Positions 14,669 through 22,573 of a stretch of DNA of 36,795 nt are shown piece after piece. Each line of letters begins with the position of its first letter. The first letter of the stretch is position 1. Position numbers and translations under genes: made by a program. Below the pieces are notes generated by a model. The model saw nothing but the letters and a program-made list of their open reading frames with translations. It made no database searches and was not told where the DNA came from. Source of the DNA: Chryseobacterium gleum (GTDB lineage Bacteria; Bacteroidota; Bacteroidia; Flavobacteriales_D; Crocinitomicaceae); the NCBI GenBank assembly GCA_945902775.1, contig CAMDMY010000025.1, positions 1 through 36,795 of the forward strand, given 5' to 3'.

Positions 14669-16894
14669 TTAATTCGATTTTTTTGTTTGAGCATCAATTT
14701 GATATGGTAACGAAATTAATACTTTTGTTCCGGTTTCCAAGTTTTTATCAAAATCTTCTATAATTAAATAACCTGAGGTTTTGTATTTTTTATTTAGATT
14801 ATCAATTCGTTCTTTTGTGATATTCAAAGCCATACTTGTATGGTCTTGCCTTTTTTTATTTTTTTGAGCATTTTTTCTACCAATTCCATTGTCTTCAATT
14901 CGAATTTCAAGCATCTCCTCTATTTTAGAAAAAGTGATGTTAATTAAACCACCTTCTACTGTGTGTAATTGACCATGTTCAATTGCATTTTCTATAAATG
15001 GTTGCGTTATCATTGGAGGAATCATGGCATTTTCTAACATCATTTTATCTTCAATATGTATCGAATATTCAAATCTTTCCTCGAATCTTAATTTTTGAGT
15101 TTCTAGGTATTTTTGAAGAATTTCAACTTCGGTAGAAATAGGAATAAATTCTTTAGGAGAATTTTCTAATATCAATCGAATTAAGCGGGAAAAGTTAACT
15201 AAAAATTTAGAGGAGTTTTTTACATCATTATCATAAATATAACTTTGAATTACTGACATTGAATTAAAAATAAAATGAGGATTCATTTGAGTCCTTAAAA
15301 GTGTTTGAAGCATTTCAGCTTCTTTTTGTTGTTGTTTGATGGTTCGTTGATTTAATCGATAAAAACCAATTACAGCACCTAATAGTATTATGATTATGAA
15401 ACCAATAATAATGTACGTTTTCTCGTTATTTTTTAATTCAGTATTTTCTAATTTTGTCGATGTCCAAGCTCTTTCTCGGTGCTGACGTTCAATCGAATCA
15501 GCTTGTAATTGAATTAATCTTTCTCGTTGTTCTGATCGATATAATTCACCTAATTCTGCAATTTTCGCGGATTCTTGAATCGATGAGTTACTATCTAAAA
15601 AGTTCAAATACAAATGCATGTATTTTAATGATTCTTTGATTTTTCCTATATCACTAAAGACATCTGCCATAATTCTATATGTATGAAAAATCTGATTCTT
15701 AGCACCAAATTGTTTACGAATTTCAATCGAACGATTTAAGTAATTTAAAGCAATTGAATATCTTTTTTGTTGCTGAAAAACCATACCAACATTATGATAA
15801 ACACTTGCAATTTGTTCACGATTGTTAGTGGACTCATAATTCACAAGTGATTTATTGAAATTAAGAGCAGCTAATTCGTATTGATGTTCTTCTCGGTATA
15901 TAACTCCTAAGTTGTTGTAGGCCTTTCCTAAACCATTGTGATCGTTTAATTTGGTAAGAATACTAATTGCCTTAATATTAAACTCAATGGCATTTACATA
16001 CTCGGTTCTTTTTGCAAAGACGGTTCCAAGATTTGAATAACCAAGGGCAACTTGTCTATAATCTTTGATTTGTTTTGAGTAGTTTATAGATTGCTTAAAA
16101 TATTTCTCTGCTTCAATATAATTTGAAATAAATAATTGAGCCTCACCAATTTCTCGGGTATACCTAGCCATACGTGGAAGGTCATTAATTCCAGAAACCA
16201 ATTGTAAACTAAAGTAATTTTTCGCGACACTTAATTCAACTTGACCGAAATTTGCATAAATGTTTGATTGTGTATTAAAACTTTCGGCTAAAATGCTTTT
16301 GTTAGCAGAACGTCTAGCATATTTGATGGATTCATCAGTGAAATAGTAGGCAGAATCTTTGTTATTAGCAATTGTAGAATTATAAGCGAGAGAAGAATAA
16401 CTTTCAGCTATTTTTTCATAATTCCGGGCTTTTATTGCTAATCGAAGTGAATACTTGAAATAATATTTTGCTTTTTTTAAATCAAGCGAATTATTATAAT
16501 AATGCCCTAAATGATGATAAACGTAATATTGGTTTTCTTTTGATATTGATTTTTTTAAATACGGAAAAAAAGCGGTGACGGTTTTAAAATAATCATCGTT
16601 ATTACCTTGTATTTCAGCGATTTGCGCAATGTATAGAAGTGCCTTAAATTGATAGGTATCGTTTAAGTTTTTACTTGTTTTTAAAATAACAGTTTTTAAA
16701 GAATCAGCTCTATAAATATCATGGCGTTTGTAATATTCTCCTAAAGCAATCATTCTCATAAATTGCTTAGAAGGATTTTTTTCAGTTCTTAAAAGTTGTT
16801 TAAGCTGTTTTTCATGATTTTTTTGAGAATAAGAAATCACTGAAAACAAAATTGTTATCAAACAAACGAAATATGTTTTCAATGATTGTTGCAT
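14669..16894 (-). CDS. Sensor histidine kinase with TPR domain (LytS/YehU type)
   Basis: The 741-residue protein starts with a signal peptide (about 1-23, ending SYSQ). A long TPR region follows (about 30-440), with repeats such as ALGYSNLGTVFAKRTEYVNA and YNNLGVIYREEHQYELAA. After a coiled stretch, one transmembrane helix (about 494-515) leads to the cytosolic His_kinase domain: MNPHFIFNSM with the phosphorylated His, then FIENAIEHG (N-box) and RIEDNGIGRKNAQ (G1-type box). The TPRs are thus probably periplasmic and sense a protein or peptide signal. It follows mtnA by 1 bp and precedes the LytTR regulator by 2 bp. Confidence 0.95.
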   Translation of the reverse strand: MQQSLKTYFVCLITILFSVISYSQKNHEKQLKQLLRTEKNPSKQFMRMIALGEYYKRHDIYRADSLKTVILKTSKNLNDTYQFKALLYIAQIAEIQGNNDDYFKTVTAFFPYLKKSISKENQYYVYHHLGHYYNNSLDLKKAKYYFKYSLRLAIKARNYEKIAESYSSLAYNSTIANNKDSAYYFTDESIKYARRSANKSILAESFNTQSNIYANFGQVELSVAKNYFSLQLVSGINDLPRMARYTREIGEAQLFISNYIEAEKYFKQSINYSKQIKDYRQVALGYSNLGTVFAKRTEYVNAIEFNIKAISILTKLNDHNGLGKAYNNLGVIYREEHQYELAALNFNKSLVNYESTNNREQIASVYHNVGMVFQQQKRYSIALNYLNRSIEIRKQFGAKNQIFHTYRIMADVFSDIGKIKESLKYMHLYLNFLDSNSSIQESAKIAELGELYRSEQRERLIQLQADSIERQHRERAWTSTKLENTELKNNEKTYIIIGFIIIILLGAVIGFYRLNQRTIKQQQKEAEMLQTLLRTQMNPHFIFNSMSVIQSYIYDNDVKNSSKFLVNFSRLIRLILENSPKEFIPISTEVEILQKYLETQKLRFEERFEYSIHIEDKMMLENAMIPPMITQPFIENAIEHGQLHTVEGGLINITFSKIEEMLEIRIEDNGIGRKNAQKNKKRQDHTSMALNITKERIDNLNKKYKTSGYLIIEDFDKNLETGTKVLISLPYQIDAQTKKSN

Positions 16895-16895
16895 T

Positions 16896-17981
16896 TTATT
16901 TGTATTCGGGGAAAAGTGCTAATAATCCTTCTTCAGATGCATCACAAACGCCTCTTTCTGTAATTATTTTTGTCACTAATCTAGCTGGAGTTACATCGAA
17001 TCCATAATTGCTAGCGGGTGTTGTTTCAGGACAGATTAAGACGTTGCCAATTTTTCCTTGAGCATCTTTTCCTATCATATAGCGAACTTCGTCTTGGTTT
17101 CTTTCTTCAATTGGAATTTCTGTTAAACCATTATTAATTGACATATCCAATGTTGTAGAAGGTAACGCAACATAAAAAGGAATATTGTTGTCTTTTGCAG
17201 CCAATGCTTTTAAATAAGTCCCAATTTTGTTAGCAACATCTCCTTGACGGGTCGTTCTATCTGTTCCTACTATAACCATATCCACCATTCCATGTTGCAT
17301 TAAATGTCCACCAGCATTGTCAACTATTAAAGTATGGGGAACATTATGTTTTGTTAACTCATAGCATGTTAAGTTTGAGCCTTGGTTTCTTGGTCTAGTT
17401 TCATCCACCCAAACATGGACTTTTATTCCTTTTTCAATTGCTTGATATATAGGTGAAGTGATTGTACCCCATTCTACACAACCTAACATTCCTGCATTAC
17501 AGTGAGTTAAAATATTGACAATATCTCCTTTTTTTCGATTCGATATTTCTTCTATAATTGGTAATCCATGTACTCCAATTAAACGACAAGTTTCTACATC
17601 TTCTTCGACTATTGCAGCAGCTGCTTCCCAACTTGTTTTTAAGAAGTCACCTTCACATTCGTCTAATGCTTTTAACATTTTATCCAATGCCCAAAACAAA
17701 TTCACGGCAGTAGGACGAGATGCTCTTAAATCAGAAAATGCTTGATCTAAAAATGTACCATCTAATTCATTTTCAATCATTTCACGAACAGCTAAATAAA
17801 TACCATAAGCTGCAGTTGCACCAATTAGAGGCGCCCCCCTTACAGTCATTTCTTTTATTGCTAACTCAGCATCTTTGTAAGTTTGTAATTTTACAACAAC
17901 AAATTCATGGGGTAATTTACGTTGGTCTATTACTTCAATAAATTTATCTTCTGTCGGCCAAATTGTTCGGAACTTTGTCAT
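16896..17981 (-). CDS. mtnA: Methylthioribose-1-phosphate isomerase
   Basis: The 361-residue protein converts 5-methylthioribose-1-phosphate to the ribulose form in methionine salvage. Motifs of the MtnA/eIF2B-like family are complete: RGAP (48-51), ILTHCNAG with the catalytic Cys161, and VGTDRTTRQGDVANKIGT with the catalytic Asp241, then ALPSTTLD. It is the first gene of a unit with the TPR sensor kinase and LytTR regulator (gap of 1 bp), an unusual partnership. No other salvage gene (mtnB, C, D, K or P) is visible here. A promoter-like element also found before ricT lies just upstream. Confidence 0.95.
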   Translation of the reverse strand: MTKFRTIWPTEDKFIEVIDQRKLPHEFVVVKLQTYKDAELAIKEMTVRGAPLIGATAAYGIYLAVREMIENELDGTFLDQAFSDLRASRPTAVNLFWALDKMLKALDECEGDFLKTSWEAAAAIVEEDVETCRLIGVHGLPIIEEISNRKKGDIVNILTHCNAGMLGCVEWGTITSPIYQAIEKGIKVHVWVDETRPRNQGSNLTCYELTKHNVPHTLIVDNAGGHLMQHGMVDMVIVGTDRTTRQGDVANKIGTYLKALAAKDNNIPFYVALPSTTLDMSINNGLTEIPIEERNQDEVRYMIGKDAQGKIGNVLICPETTPASNYGFDVTPARLVTKIITERGVCDASEEGLLALFPEYK

Positions 17982-17999
17982 TGTTTAAGGATTTGAAAA

Positions 18000-18015
18000 T
18001 TTAGTGTAAAAATAC
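18000..18015 (-). promoter_or_regulatory. Promoter-like element before mtnA
   Basis: The minus strand reads GTATTTTTACACTAAA. The identical 16-mer occurs at 25600-25585 before ricT at a similar distance from the ATG. TATTTTTA is one base off TAnnTTTG. Confidence 0.5.
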
Positions 18016-18064
18016 AGAAATAATTAATCCATTATTGAGTGTAAATGAAATCACCTAGAATTAG

Positions 18065-18072
18065 TATCTTTG
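18065..18072 (+). promoter_or_regulatory. -7 promoter box of purM
   Basis: TATCTTTG (followed by C) matches TAnnTTTG, 18 bp before the purM start, the same form and spacing as at pgk. Confidence 0.7.
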
Positions 18073-18089
18073 CACTTTCAAAATAGAAT

Positions 18090-19256
18090 ATGTCTGATAC
18101 ACGTTACAATCTAAGAGGAGTTTCTGCCGGAAAGGAAGATGTCCACAATGCAATTAAAAATGTCGATAAGGGTTTATTCCCTCAAGCTTTTTGTAAAATT
18201 GTACCTGATACTTTGTCTGGAGATAAAGATTATTGTATTGTTATGCATGCAGATGGAGCAGGAACAAAATCTTCTTTAGCTTATATGTATTGGAAAAAAA
18301 CAGGTGATATTTCTGTTTGGAAAGGCATTGCTCAAGATGCTTTAATAATGAATATTGATGATTTATTATGTGTTGGTGCAACAGATAATATTTTACTTTC
18401 TTCAACAATTGGAAGAAACAAAAATCTAGTTCCTGGAGAGGTTATTTCAGAAATTATAAATGGAACAGAATCATTATTAGAAGATTTAAGAACACAAGGA
18501 ATTGGGATTTATTCTACAGGTGGTGAAACTGCTGATGTAGGTGATTTAGTTCGTACTATAATTGTTGATTCTACGGTTGTTTGTAGAATGAAACGTTCGG
18601 AAGTTATTTCAAATCATAATATTAAAGGTGGAAATGTAATTGTTGGTTTGGCTTCTTTTGGTCAAGCAACATATGAAACCGAATACAATGGTGGAATGGG
18701 AAGCAACGGTTTAACTTCTGCACGTCACGATGTATTTTCGAAAGAATTAGCGACTGATTTTCCAGAAAGTTTTGACGCTAGTGTACCAAGCGAATTAGTT
18801 TATTCAGGTTCAAAAAAATTAACTGATTCTGTTGAAAATTCTCCGATTAATGCAGGTAAATTGGTGCTTTCTCCAACAAGAACGTATGCTCCTGTAATCA
18901 AGCAAATTCTAGACAAACATAGAAAAGATATAGCTGGTATGGTTCATTGTAGTGGTGGAGCTCAAACGAAAGTGCTCCATTTTGTTGATAATGTACATAT
19001 TATTAAAGATAATTTATTTTCAATTCCTCCTCTTTTTAAATTGATTCAAGAAGAATCTAAAACGGAATGGAAAGAAATGTACAAAGTATTTAATATGGGA
19101 CATAGAATGGAGATTTATGTACCAGAAGAAATTGCTTCATCGATTATTGAAATTTCAAAATCATTCAATATTGATGCTAAAATCGTAGGTAGAGTAGAAA
19201 ACCACGATGGAAAAAAATTAACGATTACTTCAGAATTCGGAGAATTCGTATATTAA
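18090..19256 (+). CDS. purM: Phosphoribosylformylglycinamidine cyclo-ligase (AIR synthase)
   Basis: The 388-residue protein is of the PurM/AIR-synthase type. The N-terminus has RYNLRGVSAGKEDVHNAIKN, then HADGAGTKSSLAYMYWKKTG, MNIDDLLCVGATDNILLSS and GGETADVGDLVRT, the ATP and substrate-binding glycine and acid motifs. The C-terminal half has GLTSARHD, SPTRTYAPVIKQIL and MVHCSGGAQTKVL. It makes aminoimidazole ribotide from FGAM and ATP in purine synthesis. It is some 40 residues longer than the E. coli enzyme, as in the long Bacteroidota form. prfA follows on the same strand after 122 bp. Confidence 0.95.
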   Translation: MSDTRYNLRGVSAGKEDVHNAIKNVDKGLFPQAFCKIVPDTLSGDKDYCIVMHADGAGTKSSLAYMYWKKTGDISVWKGIAQDALIMNIDDLLCVGATDNILLSSTIGRNKNLVPGEVISEIINGTESLLEDLRTQGIGIYSTGGETADVGDLVRTIIVDSTVVCRMKRSEVISNHNIKGGNVIVGLASFGQATYETEYNGGMGSNGLTSARHDVFSKELATDFPESFDASVPSELVYSGSKKLTDSVENSPINAGKLVLSPTRTYAPVIKQILDKHRKDIAGMVHCSGGAQTKVLHFVDNVHIIKDNLFSIPPLFKLIQEESKTEWKEMYKVFNMGHRMEIYVPEEIASSIIEISKSFNIDAKIVGRVENHDGKKLTITSEFGEFVY

Positions 19257-19261
19257 TCTTT

Positions 19262-19378
19262 AGACAAGAGATTCTTAGACATTAGATAATAGACTAATTA
19301 AAATATTAAAATAGATTCAAAGAAGTTGAGACAAGTTAAGTCTAATGTCTAACTTCTAAAAATCTAAAATCTAAAAAA
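19262..19378. repeat. purM-prfA spacer with TAGA-rich inverted repeat, family copy 2
   Basis: TTAGACATTAGA (19275-19286) is the exact reverse complement of TCTAATGTCTAA (19341-19352). TAGATAATAGACTAA, shared with the spacer at 1831-1868, overlaps the left arm. The spacer ends in TCTAAAATCTAAAATC-type words before the prfA start. A hairpin here could affect read-through from purM to prfA. Confidence 0.55.
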
Positions 19379-20458
19379 ATGGAAGATTTACTAAAAAAAC
19401 TAGAAGCAATTAATTACCGATTTGTAGAAGTTGGAACATTGATTGTGGATCCTGATATTATCTCAGATATGGATCGCTATGTTAAACTGAGTAAAGAATA
19501 CCGTGATTTAGAAGAAATTGTTTCTGCTTATAAGGAATATAAAAATATTTTCGACAATCTCAAAAGTTCAAGAGAAATGCTTGAAAAAGAGAAAGATCCT
19601 GAAATGCGTGACATGGCAAAGATGGAAATTGATGAGTTGGAACAAAAACGACCTATCGTAGAAGAAAATATTAAAATGTTATTGATTCCAAAAGATCCTG
19701 AAGACGATAAAAACGCCATCATGGAGTTACGTGCGGGTACTGGAGGTGACGAAGCGTGTATTTTTGTGGAAGATATTTTCAGAATGTATACCATGTTTTT
19801 CAAGGAAATGGGCTGGAAGTACGAAGTAATTAATTCTTCTGAAGGAACAACAAAAGGGTACAAAGAGATTTCAATGAACATTGAAGGGATGGGTTTATAT
19901 GGAATGTTAAAATTTGAATCGGGTGTTCACCGTGTTCAACGTGTTCCTGAAACAGAATCTCAAGGCCGTGTTCATACTTCAGCGATTACGGTAGCTGTTT
20001 TACCAGAAGCAGAAGAAGTTGATTTTGAATTAAATATGGGTGATGTCCGAAGAGATACTTTCCGTGCATCAGGAGCTGGAGGTCAGCATATTAACAAAAC
20101 TGAATCGGCAATTCGTTTAACACATATTCCAACAGGTTTAGTAGTTGAATGTCAAGATGGTCGTTCTCAACATAAAAATTTAGCGCAAGCAATTACCGTA
20201 ATGCGTTCACGTCTTTATCAAAGAGAATTAGATCGAGTTCATGAAATAAGAGCGGCTCATCGTAAAACATTGGTTTCTACAGGAGATAGATCAGCAAAAA
20301 TTAGAACGTATAACTATCCTCAAGGTCGAATTACAGACCATCGAATAGGTAAAACAATTTACAATCTTTCTTCATTTATGAATGGAGACATACAAGAAAT
20401 GATCGATTCATTAAAAATGGCCGAAAACGCCGAAAAAATGAAAGGAGAGGAAGTGTAG
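19379..20458 (+). CDS. prfA: Peptide chain release factor 1
   Basis: The 359-residue factor reads UAA and UAG stops and triggers peptide release. The peptidyl-transferase motif GGQ is at 234-236 in SGAGGQHINKTESAIR. The codon-reading loop is RVPETESQGRVHTSA, with PET in place of the PxT motif of RF1 (RF2 would have SPF), so it is RF1. The N-terminal PCRF domain (LRAGTGGDEACIFVEDIFRMY) is complete. The stop codon TAG lies within a 20-bp direct repeat. Confidence 0.97.
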   Translation: MEDLLKKLEAINYRFVEVGTLIVDPDIISDMDRYVKLSKEYRDLEEIVSAYKEYKNIFDNLKSSREMLEKEKDPEMRDMAKMEIDELEQKRPIVEENIKMLLIPKDPEDDKNAIMELRAGTGGDEACIFVEDIFRMYTMFFKEMGWKYEVINSSEGTTKGYKEISMNIEGMGLYGMLKFESGVHRVQRVPETESQGRVHTSAITVAVLPEAEEVDFELNMGDVRRDTFRASGAGGQHINKTESAIRLTHIPTGLVVECQDGRSQHKNLAQAITVMRSRLYQRELDRVHEIRAAHRKTLVSTGDRSAKIRTYNYPQGRITDHRIGKTIYNLSSFMNGDIQEMIDSLKMAENAEKMKGEEV

Positions 20459-20526
20459 CTTCCGAAGACTGAGGTTCCGTTTGGAAAACGGATAAAACCG
20501 AGGGAAGAAGTGTAGCTTCCGAAGAC
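20450..20526. repeat. 20-bp direct repeat overlapping the prfA stop
   Basis: GAAGTGTAGCTTCCGAAGAC occurs at 20450-20469 and again at 20507-20526. Each copy forms a small GGAAG/GAAG...CTTCC hairpin. Between them CCGTTT/AAACGG makes another stem. The first copy holds the prfA TAG stop codon. This stretch is more GC-rich than its surroundings. Confidence 0.8.
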
Positions 20527-20630
20527 CAAACGTTAGTGCTGGCCCTCTATCTCTTAGTCAGTTAAGAAATGTTCGCATTATATTAATTTTAATCATTTTA
20601 TTCTTTTTTTTCTTGCCCTTAATATTTTTT

Positions 20631-20990
20631 TTACTCATAAAACTTTGTCGTCAAGCGATTTTTTAAAATTTCAATAGCCAATAAAGTTACCTCATAGTAT
20701 GATTTTATAGATTTTTCATGTTCTTTTTTTATATAAAATTCAAAGAATAAAAAATGACAAATTATATAAATAAAAAACACCCATAAACTGAAGCCTTTTA
20801 AACAGGTAATATAAGTAAAGAATGATATAAAAATTAAAAAAGTAAATACAAAGGCAAATTTAAGCGAGGAAATTATTCGCATAAAATAGAAAAATAATAT
20901 ACACTTAATTATCTCCGGCTTTTTTGCAGATTTAGTTTTTAAATCATCCAACATTTTTTCATCTTCAGCGTTAAATATTTCTCGTATCAT
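20631..20990 (-). CDS. Small membrane protein, function unknown
   Basis: The 119-residue protein has a charged N-terminus (MIREIFNAEDEKMLDDLKTK), then two or three hydrophobic helices (about 29-57 and 64-88) rich in Phe and Ile, then a Lys/Glu-rich C-terminus with a probable helix (SYYEVTLLAIEILKNRLTT). No family is recognised. It is unusually AT-rich even for this window and lies alone in an accessory stretch between prfA and a regulator gene on the other strand. Its codon and base use and Phe-rich make-up are consistent with transfer from elsewhere. Confidence 0.6.
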   Translation of the reverse strand: MIREIFNAEDEKMLDDLKTKSAKKPEIIKCILFFYFMRIISSLKFAFVFTFLIFISFFTYITCLKGFSLWVFFIYIICHFLFFEFYIKKEHEKSIKSYYEVTLLAIEILKNRLTTKFYE

Positions 20991-21032
20991 AATGTAGTAT
21001 TTTTATTAATTAAACAATTTGCACGAATAATT

Positions 21033-21113
21033 TCATTTTTCAAATGTTTTTCTAAAACCATTAATCACTTTAAGTTCAGTAACATTTGTTGAGTATTTGT
21101 TTGTAATTTTCAT
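21033..21113 (-). CDS. Possible very small ORF upstream of the membrane protein
   Basis: An ATG-started 26-codon frame reads MKITNKYSTNVTELKVINGF then RKTFEK, stop TGA. Its amino-acid make-up is protein-like, and it precedes the 119-residue gene on the same strand by 42 bp. It could be a leader peptide or chance. Confidence 0.25.
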   Translation of the reverse strand: MKITNKYSTNVTELKVINGFRKTFEK

Positions 21114-21171
21114 TTGATTTATTTTTTATTGTTTCAGCAAAGAAACACTCTTAATGAAGATAAGTCAAATA

Positions 21172-21359
21172 TAGTGTGTCATTAGTGTGTCATTGTTTGA
21201 TTTTTATGATTTATATTTGAAAATCAAACCAAACTAATTTTAGTAATACTACATCCATCTACTGATAATACTCTAGATATGATAAAATGCAAGATCAAAT
21301 AAAAGTATACAAAAGCTTATCCAAAGCACTGGCGACACACTATTGTCGCTCTATTTTTG
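21172..21359 (+). promoter_or_regulatory. Promoter and operator-like sites before the HTH regulator
   Basis: TATTTTTG (21352-21359), a consensus -7 box, lies 32 bp before the regulator start. Directly upstream is GCGACA (21332-21337 region) paired with TGTCGC (about 21344-21349). The word TAGTGTGTC occurs twice in tandem (21172-21180, 21183-21191) and once inverted as GACACACTA (21334-21342) inside this palindrome. The repeated site suggests binding by a regulator, possibly the product of the next gene. The rest of 20991-21391 is plain AT-rich DNA. Confidence 0.5.
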
Positions 21360-21391
21360 CGTTTGCAATTATTTCATTGTAGTTTTGAAAT

Positions 21392-21985
21392 ATGACAAAG
21401 AATAATGAAAGTTTTATTTACGCCATATGGTGTGAAAATGAGCAAAATATACAACTATTACAAACTGCTATTTCGAAAATAACTGACAATTGTTTGGTCT
21501 TGAAAAACATAAAATCGATTTTCAAAAAACCTAAAGTTGTTGTTTTTGTAGAGGAAGAACTCTTGCATGAATCATTTTTTGGAGATAATAAAAATATCTG
21601 TGAAAAGATTGAAGATTTGCAGTGGTTTGTTATTGTAATAGGACATAAGAAAAAATTAAACCCTTTCCCATATATGGCTAAAAGAATTGATAAACCATTA
21701 AAAAGTGTTTCGCAAATAGCGCCTGTTTTGGATAAAATTAGTGCTTCAGCCCAAAAGCCTAATTCAAGAAACAATGTTTTAGCTAAAAAAATGAACAGGT
21801 TATTTTATATCTATCATTGCCTGTACGAAAAAGAAAAAATTACTTACGAGGAAGTGAAAAATATCTCAAATATAAGCCAAAGGACATTCTTCAGAGATTT
21901 GGATACATTAAGAGAGGTGTTGGTGACACAAACCATTACTTATGATGAAAATGAAAAACATTACACCATAGATTATATTAAATAA
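21392..21985 (+). CDS. Degenerate receiver-like domain fused to DeoR-type winged HTH
   Basis: The 197-residue protein has a C-terminal helix-turn-helix (about 130-197): YHCLYEKEKITYEEVKNI then SQRTFFRDLDTLREVL, the form of HTH_11/DeoR-type winged helices used by WYL-type regulators, though no WYL domain follows. The N-terminal 115 residues alternate strands and helices (IYAIWCENEQNIQLLQ, PKVVVFVEEELL, WFVIVIGHKKKLNP, RIDKPLKS) like a receiver fold, including the Lys-Pro pair near its end. The acid pocket and phospho-Asp are not evident, so it would be a pseudo-receiver. It is followed 4 bp later by the next gene. This reading is inference; the specific family is not recognised. Confidence 0.6.
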   Translation: MTKNNESFIYAIWCENEQNIQLLQTAISKITDNCLVLKNIKSIFKKPKVVVFVEEELLHESFFGDNKNICEKIEDLQWFVIVIGHKKKLNPFPYMAKRIDKPLKSVSQIAPVLDKISASAQKPNSRNNVLAKKMNRLFYIYHCLYEKEKITYEEVKNISNISQRTFFRDLDTLREVLVTQTITYDENEKHYTIDYIK

Positions 21986-21989
21986 AACG

Positions 21990-22388
21990 ATGCAATTGAT
22001 TAATCATATTGGTGAAAAATTTGAAATTCGTATACTAGGCAAACAAAAACTGTCTAATAATGAAACGGTTGAATGGTGGTACAAAAGCACTATCATAATT
22101 ACAGAGGGAGGAAAAAAAAGAAAAACAAACCTTAGATTTTTAACGCGGGAAGATTTACATCTTTTAAGTTCTTGGCTGGAAAATCTCATGCAGTATAATT
22201 ATGAAAAAACTGTATTTGAATTTGTTGATGCGCATGTATGGTTTCGTTTATGGAAAAAAGGTGATGAGCGTTTCTTGCGTTTTTTTATTCAGGGTGATAA
22301 GTACCGCAAATTTTATTGGGATTGGAGGTTGTCAAAAATTAACTTAAATTTATTTAAATCTTATATGGCTGCATTAATGACAATTTGA
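21990..22388 (+). CDS. Small protein of unknown function, possibly WapI-like
   Basis: The 132-residue protein starts MQLINHIGEKFEIRILGKQ and contains many aromatic residues (EWWYKSTIIITEGGKKRK, DAHVWFRLWKKGDERFLRFF, KFYWDWRL). A beta-rich pattern with FEIRILG at the start, a mid-region helix (LTREDLHLLSSWLENL) and a later FEFVDAHVWFRL strand recalls the WapI-type immunity proteins, but the match is weak and from memory. It lies 4 bp after the HTH regulator gene and so is surely co-transcribed with it. No signal peptide or membrane segment is seen. Confidence 0.6.
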   Translation: MQLINHIGEKFEIRILGKQKLSNNETVEWWYKSTIIITEGGKKRKTNLRFLTREDLHLLSSWLENLMQYNYEKTVFEFVDAHVWFRLWKKGDERFLRFFIQGDKYRKFYWDWRLSKINLNLFKSYMAALMTI

Positions 22389-22573
22389 TTAAATAAGATT
22401 TTGATTAAAAATTCAAAATAGGACTCTTGAAAAATTTATTCATTTTTTAATAAGTAATTGATTTTTATGTACTTTTTAAGCAAAGTAAATTGTGCGGTTA
22501 TTAGGTCAAAAAGTTTTGAAGATTTGGGGAGAGTGGATTTGAAAAAATGTAGAATTAAAATAAAACTTGTAAA

